Assembly: GCA_025093555.1 (NCBI GenBank)
Contig: JAIWNF010000176.1
Span: 1-16,057 of the forward strand
Reading direction: 5' to 3'
Source: Circinella umbellata
Taxonomy: Eukaryota > Mucoromycota > Mucoromycetes > Mucorales > Lichtheimiaceae
Length of the DNA stretch: 16,057 nucleotides
The notes under the pieces were generated by a model, which searched no databases, had not been told where the DNA came from, and worked only from the letters and a program-made list of their open reading frames with translations. A program made the translations under genes and the position numbers. Positions 1-7,035 of the stretch are shown here, in pieces. The first letter of the stretch is position 1; every line of letters begins with the position of its first letter.

Positions 1-84
1 ATAGTCATAGAATAGTTATATAGTATAGAACAGATAAAAGAATAAGAATAAAAAAATATGTATGAAGTAAAAAAAGAAAAATAT

Positions 85-195
85 TTATTTTGCCCAGTCG
101 GGCCAACTGGCAACTGTCTCTTCACTGATTGAGGTTTCAACAACCCTGCCAACACGTCTTTCTCTGGCTTCTAAGCCCTTTCGCTTTCTTCCTCC
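85..195 (-). CDS. possible 3' terminal exon fragment, unknown product
   Basis: A short minus-strand frame of about 36 codons ends in TAA at 85-87. It lies in an island clearly richer in G and C than the flanking AT-rich DNA. The predicted peptide is charged (Arg/Glu/Lys-rich) and ends in SWPDWAK. In the same frame a stop lies immediately upstream (196-198), beside an AG that could be a 3' splice site, so this could be a last exon whose upstream part is not recognisable. I do not recognise the protein. It could equally be a chance open stretch or a transposon remnant. Confidence 0.2.
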   Translation of the reverse strand, partial: GGRKRKGLEARERRVGRVVETSISEETVASWPDWAK

Positions 196-1163
196 TTAAT
201 TACTTTTTTTTATAGAGAGCTTGATATGCATGTTAAAAATCTTTTATAATGTATACATAGGGGGTATATAAAGTCCATGGCTGTTTGATCCTTATTTATT
301 GCTTCTCTTCCCTCTATTTCTTTCTTTTTTTATAGCTAGTAAGGTTCTTTTCTTTTTTATTATTTGTTCAGATGAAATAATTTCTCTCAATCTAATGCTT
401 CTTTTTTTATAGGATATGGATCTGAATTTATCACTATGGTTATCCGTTCTATCTTTTTATCTATAACTTTAAGTATCCCTTTGATGATAACTGTTTATTT
501 CTTCTTCTCACTGTCATAACTATCTTATTCATACATGTTCTTTTATTAGATAAACCCGACAATTAATTAAATGGTTTTGTATCGTAAGTATCCTTTTCAC
601 GTTTATTTTTATGCCTTCCTTTTTACGCCATTCACTTGACTTTTCTTTTTACTAATCAACTTTCCTACATCTCTTTTCACCCGTTATATAGATTAACAAC
701 ATTTTTTTAGTAATCTCTGACATTCTCTAAGTTGACTAATCTGAGTTCCTCTCTACCTAGTTTTTCATCCGGTTGCATACTCCTTATATCTTCTACATGC
801 AAATAATGCATACCCCTCTTATTACTTTTACAAAATATATTTCACCCCTTCAAATAGTATGATTCATAGTTATTTTTAAATAGTTGTATCGTTTTTATTA
901 TTATTAAAATAATCAAATAAAATATTACTTTTAAACCTATTTCATATATCGTCCATCTAATATTTTTTTGCTTTTTTATTTTTTATTCTTTGGTACATCC
1001 ATTCTAAATATAATGTATTAGAATAAATTAATATTACCATATACACTAGTATACATAAGGTTATGCTATGCATGCCATCGTAAAAAAAAACTTAAATGCT
1101 GCATATAGAGAGAATAGGGGTAAACCAAAATAAATATGCAGAGCTATACCCCCACTTTGGATA
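196..1163. other. AT-rich intergenic DNA, no gene seen
   Basis: This stretch is strongly T-rich on the plus strand and contains no convincing reading frame. Visible details are three copies of TTTTTTTATAG (205-215, 325-335, 402-412) and a TATATAAAG box near 264 that is followed only by a four-codon frame. I see no RNA gene or transposon end. Confidence 0.6.
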
Positions 1164-1310
1164 TAGGAATCCACAACTTATAACTTTAGGATTCTTACAG
1201 AGTCCAAGTTTGGCTGCAAGAATCCCAAAGTAAAAAAAGTTGTAGATTCTCTTTGTGGTTCTTACGAATCCCAAAGAGAATCCACAACTTTTTAACTTGT
1301 GGATTCTTAA
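1164..1310. repeat. cluster of nested short inverted repeats (foldback, MITE-like)
   Basis: The words GAATCC, CACAAC and their complements recur several times. The strongest stem pairs 1234-1255 with 1272-1293, 22 bp with one mismatch and a 16-nt loop. The right arm of that stem can instead pair with the next block (AGAATCCACAA at 1277-1287 with TTGTGGATTCT at 1297-1307, 11 bp perfect). An AGGAATCC/GGATTCTT pair lies further left, around 1165-1195. The overlapping alternatives resemble a degenerate foldback or MITE. No flanking target duplication was found and no product is proposed. Confidence 0.5.
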
Positions 1311-1471
1311 TTGTTTGCGCAGTGTAATGTTTCCTTTTCTTTATATTTTCATCTTTCTTTTTTATTTTCTTTACTTCTAAAGTTATTTACTATATAAATA
1401 AATGATGATACAAAAATTAAAGTACCTATCAAGCTTCTAATGTTAGTGTATACTACTCATAAAAAAAACTT

Positions 1472-1517
1472 TTGAATTTTTTGAATTTTTTGATTTTTTT
1501 GATTTTTTTGATTTTTT
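1472..1517. repeat. 9-bp T-rich microsatellite
   Basis: Five tandem 9-mers: two of TTGAATTTT followed by three of TTGATTTTT. The block then runs into a short inverted match (GATTTTT/AAAAATC). It is a simple-sequence repeat. The A-to-T change between the first two and last three units gives it an internal gradient. Confidence 0.8.
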
Positions 1518-1683
1518 CAAAAATCACTAACCCCTCACTTAAAACGCTCATATCTCCGCAACCAATAATTGTAATAGCCCAAAAAATAGTGTACATATAA
1601 AGTTCGATGCGTGGCTTTTTAATGAACTATTTTGGAACTCAGTATCTCCATTTCTGGAGTGCTAGAGAGGGGTACCTATAAGA

Positions 1684-1864
1684 AAACGTGGAAGGTAATA
1701 ATAATAAATAATATAAACGTGGATAGGGGGGCAAAGGGCACAATAGGTAAATACATTAGGCAGAAGTATTTACCTGGTGACGACCTAGATTCCTGGTTTA
1801 GAATCATTGCTTTGCTGTCACGTTTGAAGCTGACGTAGAACTAGGAGTAAAACCCACTTCAGAC
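1684..1864 (+). repeat. left arm of a long inverted repeat
   Basis: This arm is the reverse complement of 3377-3556 at roughly 90 percent identity by eye, beginning AAACGTGGAAGG and ending CTTCAGAC. Most differences are transitions, and the left arm has usually lost the C or G kept on the right. The arm contains its own perfect hairpin at 1745-1775 (AGGTAAATAC, 11-nt loop, GTATTTACCT). Only about 10 bp separate its inner end from the LTR insertion at 1875, so before the LTRs arrived this was half of a palindrome of about 380 bp. The element class is unknown; a foldback or MITE-type transposon is the best guess. Confidence 0.75.
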
Positions 1865-1870
1865 ACAATA

Positions 1871-2115
1871 AGGATGACACGTGGTAGAGTTTCCCTTGTT
1901 GTAAAGTCTGTCAAAAATCAATCAAAAGGAAAAGGTAAAAGTAAAAGTAAAAGAGGTAGAAAAGATGAAGATTTATTATTTTGTGGTTGAACTGCCTATA
2001 TTTATATGTACTTAAGTGGTCACATGACCACCCAAGGATCAAATTCTAAATCACGAATCACGTGAACCTTTTCTTTGGTCTGACCAAATGAAACTACTAC
2101 ACAACGTGTCAAGGA
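1871..2115. repeat. 4-bp target-site duplication AGGA flanking the small solo LTR
   Basis: AGGA occurs at 1871-1874 directly before TGACAC and again at 2112-2115 directly after GTGTCA. The base before the left AGGA is A and the LTR ends in A, so a 5-bp duplication AAGGA with an LTR ending in C would fit equally well. Confidence 0.7.
1875..2111 (-). mobile_element. solo LTR of the small (237-bp) LTR family
   Basis: This is one of four 237-bp copies in the window (others at 4064, 4305 and 5350), with termini TGACAC and GTGTCA. Read on the minus strand it carries a compact U3 promoter: the palindrome TTTGGTCTGACCAAA (2074-2088), a CACGTG-centred box, GTGGTCACATGACCAC (2016-2031) and then TATAAATA (1999-2006). 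It has no internal region or partner LTR, so it is a solo LTR, presumably left by LTR-LTR recombination. Its right end is exactly 4 bp from the large LTR at 2116. Orientation is taken from the primer-binding site of the complete copy at 4305-5586. Confidence 0.88.
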
Positions 2116-3367
2116 TGACACGTGTGGTGCTTTGATGTTAAGATAATAAGGTAAGAAAAATAAAAGAAAAACGAAAAAGGGAATTACAAAATAAGGAAAT
2201 ACAAATATATGGATTCAAAGAAGTTATGGATTGAATATAGGGTAAAGAAAATGTATAAAAAGAAGAGAAAAGTAGTATAAGAAAAATATAATCGAGATTA
2301 TCCCAAAGAATGTCACAACGATTTTAAAAGAAAATATCGAAAATAAAAAGAAAGAAATAAAAATAGAATTTAACCAAAAGTTATTATACCAGAGCAAAAG
2401 AGCAAGATTCATCCTCGAGTGTTTATTAGAGTTTTGCCTTTTATACCAAGGCAAAATGTTTTAGAAAAAAAGAAATATAACATAAATAAAGTTACTACTA
2501 ACTAGAAATATTGATGAGATCGTAGTCGATCTCTAATAAGGGAAGATATAAAAGAAAAATAGATGGAGATTGATGATGACAGCAGAGAGATAAAAAAAAT
2601 AATAATAAGGTTTTATAAGAGGATAGGATGAGGATACGATCGAAATAAATAAAAGGAGATTTAACTATAATATAATCGTAGTGAGAGGGAAAAATAAATG
2701 ATGATAAAAGTGACAACAGGATAGCAAAAATAAGGTTGAAGCGATAAATAAGCGGAATGACAGGTAATTGACAACAGGATAGTAAGAATAAAGCTGGGAA
2801 AAATAAATGAGCGGGTTAAAAGTAGGTGACAACAGAGTAATGAAATAATAAAGTTGGAAGGGAAATAAGGTTAGAAGAAAAATAAAGTTAGAAAAATATA
2901 TAAGCGCGATGAGAGATTGACGGCAACAGAATAGGAAATAATAAAGTTTGAGATAATAGAGTGAAATAAATGGGCGGCGATAATAATCACGGTAAATAAG
3001 AGGGATATTTGAAATAAAGTTATGAAAAGAAAGTTGAAAGGAAGATGTGTTAAAGTTCAAAGCACGATAAAGAAAAATATAAAGAAAAATAAATGGTGTA
3101 ATAAGGATGATTGCTGGGGGAAACAGATAATAAGAGAATAGAGTAGGATTGAATTCACGAATAAAAAGAATAAAAATAAAAAAAATAATTAAGATAAAGC
3201 TTCAAAGAAGTAGTTGAAAAAGGAAAGTTAAGAAAATATAAAATAGGGGTCTATGATCGACACGGACAGGCAGAACAATCTGCCGTCTGAGCCAATTAAA
3301 TCATGGTCGAACTACTTGACTAAGATCCAGAGGTATGAGGCTGTAAAACCTCACATGCTCCATGTCA
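2116..3367 (-). mobile_element. solo LTR of the large Ty3 family (1252 bp)
   Basis: It is homologous along its whole length to 5591-6837 and 12782-14004, starting TGACACGTGTGG and ending ATGTCA (GTGTCA in the other copies). Minus-strand features are TATAAAA at 2439-2445 within a hairpin, the palindrome GAGATCG/CGATCTC upstream of it, and a U3 block of degenerate repeats with the core TGACAACAG at 2711, 2769, 2827 and 2918. It is visibly more diverged from the other two copies than they are from each other, so it is older. Flanks are AGGA on the left and AACT on the right; this mismatch points to rearrangement or inter-element recombination. Confidence 0.88.
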
Positions 3368-3376
3368 AACTGTCAC

Positions 3377-3556
3377 GTCTGAAGCGGGTTTTACTCCTAG
3401 TTCCGCGTCAGCTTCAAACGTGACGACGAAGTGACGATTCCAACCCAGGAATCTGGGGTGTCGCTAGGTAAATACTTCTGCCTAATGTATTTACCTGTTG
3501 TGCCCTTTGCCCCCCTATCCACGTTATATTATTTATTATTATTACCTTCCACGTTT
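3377..3556 (-). repeat. right arm of the long inverted repeat
   Basis: This is the reverse-complement partner of 1684-1864. It carries the same perfect 10-bp-stem hairpin (3466-3496). It keeps several CpG and C/G positions that are T or A in the left arm, so it is probably closer to the ancestral sequence. Its inner end lies 9 bp from the large solo LTR. The short open frame running through it and beyond is not coding: the same sequence in the left arm is not kept open. Confidence 0.75.
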
Positions 3557-4059
3557 CCTCCCATTTTTAATATCGTTCTCTTTTATGATATTATGGAAGA
3601 TCATTTTAATGATCTATAATTTATTATTTTTGTATTGCTTCTCATTGATCATATTGATCAATATTCTGTTTTAATTTATTTTGATTTTCGTTATTTCTTA
3701 TATTATATTAGCATGATAACGATCATGCAGTTTTGCATAATATTTTTATTTAATAATATTATCATTTCATATTCTTTTTTTAAAATATTATTATTTTTAT
3801 TTTTTTTTGTTTTTATATAAATACCATTCAAAATAATAATAATAAAACCAAGGAACTTATCAACGAACTGATCAATTGAACTATCTATCTATCTAATTAT
3901 CAATTAGTCTACTTGTTTCTTATTTTACTTCCTCACCTTCTTTATAATCATTTCCCTTGTGGCATAATTTATTGTATTTCATCTACCAAAAAATCCTAGT
4001 TATTACTATTAACGTTAAAGTGCGGGAATTAGTCATGTCACTTTACAATGGACCTGACA
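3557..4059. other. AT-rich intergenic DNA with three palindromes
   Basis: No gene is visible. The notable structure is three perfect short palindromes sharing an ATCA/TGAT core: 3598-3615 (8-bp arms), 3644-3662 (8-bp arms, 3-nt spacer) and 3711-3728 (7-bp arms, 4-nt spacer). A short CTAT tandem lies near 3883-3895. This DNA is the left flank of the LTR nest. Confidence 0.6.
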
Positions 4060-4063
4060 AAAC

Positions 4064-4300
4064 TGACATGTGGTAGAGTTTCCCTTGTTGTAAAGTCTGT
4101 CAAAAATCAATCAAAAGAAAAAGGTAAAAGTAAAAGTAAAAGGGATAGAAAAGATAAAGATTTATTATTTTGCGGTTAAACCACCTATATTTATACGTAC
4201 TTAAGTGGTCACATGACCACCTAAGGATCTAATTCTAAATCACATATCACGTGAACCTTTTCTTTGGTCTGACCAAATGAAACTACCACACAACGTGTCA
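4064..4300 (-). mobile_element. solo LTR of the small (237-bp) family
   Basis: A 237-bp copy with termini TGACAT (one change from TGACAC) and GTGTCA, flanked on both sides by AAAC (4060-4063 and 4301-4304). Minus-strand promoter elements are retained: TTTGGTCTGACCAAA (4263-4277), GTGGTCACATGACCAC (4205-4220) and TATAAATA (4188-4195). Four bases after its end the left LTR of the complete small element begins, giving a head-to-tail LTR pair with no internal region between them. Confidence 0.87.
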
Positions 4301-4428
4301 AAACTGACACGTGGTAGAGTTTCCCTTATTGTAAAGTCTGTCAAAAATCAATCAAAAGAGAAAGGTAAAAGTAAAAGTAAAAGGGATAGAAAAGATAAAG
4401 ATTTATTATTTTGTGGTTGAACTGCCCA

Positions 4429-4518
4429 TATTTATACGTACTTAAGTGGTCACATGACCACCCAAGGATCTAATTCTAAATCACGATTCACGTGAACCTT
4501 TTCTTTGGTCTGACCAAA
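4429..4518 (-). promoter_or_regulatory. small-LTR U3 promoter: three palindromes and a TATA box
   Basis: On the minus strand the order is TTTGGTCAGACCAAA (4504-4518), a TTCACGTGAA box (about 4489-4498), GTGGTCATGTGACCAC (4446-4461) and TATAAATA (4429-4436). All lie within about 90 bp. Equivalent TATA boxes are at 1999-2006, 4188-4195 and 5474-5481. The two longer palindromes are kept in all four LTR copies. Dyad symmetry upstream of a TATA box is typical of binding sites for dimeric transcription factors; which factor binds is unknown. Confidence 0.6.
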
Positions 4519-4541
4519 CGAAACTACCACACAACGTGTCA

Positions 4542-4556
4542 ATACCCCCTACAAGA
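4542..4556 (-). other. polypurine-tract candidate of the small element
   Basis: On the minus strand, TTGTAGGGGGTAT directly precedes the TGACAC end of the 3' LTR, where plus-strand DNA synthesis would be primed. The Ty3 element has a similar tract in the same place (6838-6850, GGTGGGCGGTAT), and the likeness extends about 15 nt further upstream. Confidence 0.55.
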
Positions 4557-5328
4557 CCAAAGTAAAGGAGCGGAAGACGGTTGATAGGCAACAAAAGAGA
4601 AATGACAAGATAGATAACAGAATAAAATAATAAGACAAAAATAATAATCGAAGGTACAAGAACATAAAGATAACAATCGAAGATACAAGTAATATAATCA
4701 AAAAAAAAGGGTGCACAAGAGATAACAAGAAACAATTACCCAAAAAAAAAATCTTTTTTTTGTCACTGGCACAAACAGAGATAACCAAAATTCAAAATCG
4801 TAGACAAACCGAAGAGATACAACAGAAACAGAACAGACGAGACAGCACGAGACCGACCAGAGCAACAGAAATCAAAAAAAAAATAACACTAAACTGGCCA
4901 CCCACACAACAAGACCAACCACGCCAACACCGACCTACCAAGAGCCAACCTAAGAGTCAAGGGCATGACGTATCCAAGGTACCGTTCCTTGATACCGCCT
5001 TCTTGCAAACTTCTTATCCAACAGGGTGTTGCTAGGGAACATTTGTTGGGTGCCACGGATAGAAAAACCAAAAGAAAAATAATAAAAAAAATCGGAATCG
5101 TTAGAATCGTCAACAGAACATCTTGTAGAACATCTTGAAAAATAAAAATAAAAATAAAAATGGTAATGGAGAGGCACAGGAAAAATAAAAATTACGGCAA
5201 AGACAACAAGGGCCATAAATAATAATAGTAATGAAAATAAGACTTGATCATGAAAATAATAATGCTCAACCACGGCATGTTTTTATAGTGGGGCTACCAC
5301 AGACAAGGTAGCCGCCACTTGGGATATT

Positions 5329-5349
5329 ATCCCGGTCGACCCCCCAATT
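5329..5349 (-). other. primer-binding site of the small element
   Basis: On the minus strand the LTR is followed by AAT and then TGGGGGGTCGACCGGG, beginning with the TGG expected for pairing to a tRNA CCA end. The same 21 bp is found beside the Ty3 5' LTR (12761-12781). The complement resembles a tRNA acceptor and T-arm but lacks a canonical GGTTCGA loop, so the primer tRNA is not identified. Confidence 0.6.
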
Positions 5350-5590
5350 TGACACGTGGTAGAGTTTCCCTTGTTGTAAAGTCTGTCAAAAATCAATCAA
5401 AAGAAAAAGGTAAAAGTAAAAGTAAAAGGGATAGAAAAGATAAAGATTTATTATTTTGCGGTTGAACCGCCCATATTTATATGTACTTAAGTGGTCACAT
5501 GACCACCCAAGGATCTAATTCTAAATCACAATTCACGTGAACCTTTTCTTTGGTCTGACCAAACGAAACTACCACACAACGTGTCAAAAC

Positions 5591-6837
5591 TGACACGTGT
5601 GGTGCTTTGATGTTATAATAATAAGGTAAGAAAAATAAAAGAAAGACGAAAAAGGGAATTACAAAATAAGGAAATACAAATATATGGGTTCAAAGAAGTT
5701 ACGGGTTGAATATAGGGTAAAGAAAATGTATAAAAAGAAGAGAAAAGTAGTATAAGAAAAATATAATCGAGATTATCCCAAAGAATCTCACAACGATTTC
5801 AAAAGAAAATATCAAAAAAAAAAAATAAAGAAATAAAAATAAAATTTAACCAAAAGTTATTATACCGGAGCGAAAGAGCAAGATTCGTCCTCGAGTGTTT
5901 ATTAGAGTTTTGCCTTTTATACCAAGGCAAAACGTTTTAGAAAAAAAAGAAATATAACGTAAATAAAATTACTACTAATTAGAAATATTGATGAGATCGT
6001 AGTCGATCTCCAATAAGGGAAGATACAAAAGAAAATAGATGGAGATTGATGATGACAGCAGAGAGATAAAAGAAATAATAGTAAGGTTTTACGAGAGGAT
6101 AGGATGAGGATACGATCGAAATGAATAGAAGGAGATTTAACTATAATATAATCGTAGTGAGAGGGAAAAATAAATGATGATAAAAGTGACAACCGGATAG
6201 CAAAAATAAGGTTGAAACGATAAATAAGCAGAATGACAGGTAATTGACAACAGGATAGTAAGAATAAAGTGAGGAAAAATAAGTGAACGGGTTAAAAGTG
6301 GATGACAACAGAGTAATGAAATAATAAAGTTAGAAGGGAAATAAAGTTAGAAGAAAAATAAAGTTAGAGAAATATATGAGCGCGATGAGAGATTGACGGC
6401 AACAGAATAGGAAATAATAAAGTTCGAGATAATAGAGTGAAATAAACGGGCGGCGATAATAATCACGGTAAATAAGAGGAATATTTGAAATAAAGTTATG
6501 AAAAGAAAGTTGAAAGGAAGATGTGTTAAAGTTCAAAGCACGATAAAGAAAAATATAAAGAAAAATAAATGGCGTAATAAGGATGATTGCTGGAGGGAAC
6601 AGATAATGAGAGAATAGAGTAGGATTTGAATTCACGAATAAAAGGAATAAAAATAAATAAAAATAATTAAGATAAAAACTTCAAAGAAGTAATTGAAAAA
6701 GGAAAAATAGAAAAGGGAATAGACGATCGGCAAAGACAGGTAAAATAATCTACCGCCGGAGCCAATCAGATCGTGGCCGAACTTCTCGACCAAGGTCTAG
6801 GGGTATGAGGCCGGAAAACCACACACACTCCGTGTCA
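5591..6837 (-). repeat. 3' LTR of the Ty3 element (1247 bp)
   Basis: It begins TGACACGTGTGG and ends CCGTGTCA. The minus-strand TATAAAA lies at 5915-5921 inside a perfect hairpin (10-bp stem, 5907-5933). The U3 block of TGACAACAG-type repeats is present. Compared with the 5' LTR it has about a dozen substitutions and an extra 16 bp in the repeat block near 6340. The left end is 4 bp from the small element. Confidence 0.92.
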
Positions 6838-7035
6838 ATACCGCCCACCAGGCCGAAATACCATCCAAAGAGATGTATCAAATCAAGATGATAATAAAAA
6901 AAAAATATCGCAAAAAGGACCGAAATAATAAAAAAAAATAATGAAGAATTGTCAAACGAGAAATAAAAAAAAATATAAAATAAAATAAGAAAAATAAAAA
7001 AAGGTATGTATTTACTCAAAGAAGGGACCAAAAGG
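6838..7035 (-). other. Ty3 3' internal noncoding region with polypurine tract
   Basis: About 200 bp lie between the integrase stop and the 3' LTR. The tract GGTGGGCGGTAT adjoins the LTR end at 6838. The same region in the small element is similar over about 27 nt. The rest is A-rich with no credible frame. Confidence 0.6.

Larger units (their letters stand above)
4305..5586 (-). mobile_element. complete non-autonomous LTR retrotransposon (TRIM/LARD-like)
   Basis: Two 237-bp LTRs (4305-4541 and 5350-5586) enclose about 808 bp and are flanked by AAAC at 4301-4304 and 5587-5590. Read on the minus strand, a primer-binding site (5331-5346, ending in CCA on the plus strand) lies 3 nt inside the 5' LTR, and a purine-rich tract (4542-4556) abuts the 3' LTR. 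The interior has no Gag, protease, RT or integrase; the longest frames are low-complexity and unrecognised. The primer-binding site matches that of the Ty3 element at 5591-14004 exactly, and the LTR tips and 3' internal end are also alike, so trans-mobilisation by Ty3 proteins is the likely mode. A stem-loop at 5288-5318 lies just downstream of the primer-binding site in the RNA. Confidence 0.85.

Noticed and set aside
1632..1838. 68-codon plus-strand frame in the left inverted arm
   Set aside because: It runs through repeat DNA and is not conserved in the other arm; no domain is seen.
2224..2454. 76-codon minus-strand frame starting at the LTR hairpin (also 12889-13116)
   Set aside because: Its ATG lies upstream of the TATA box, and no matching open frame is present in the third LTR copy.
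2498..2716. Hydrophobic minus-strand frame repeated in all three large LTRs (also 5917-6192 and 13161-13379)
   Set aside because: The LTRs are near-identical repeats, so conservation is not selection. The frame is Phe/Leu/Ile-rich because the strand is T-rich, and it lies upstream of the TATA box.
4760..5035. Plus-strand 91-codon frame in the small element
   Set aside because: It is antisense to the element, low-complexity (Gln, Arg, Thr, Pro) and explained by the A/C-rich strand bias; there is no recognisable domain.
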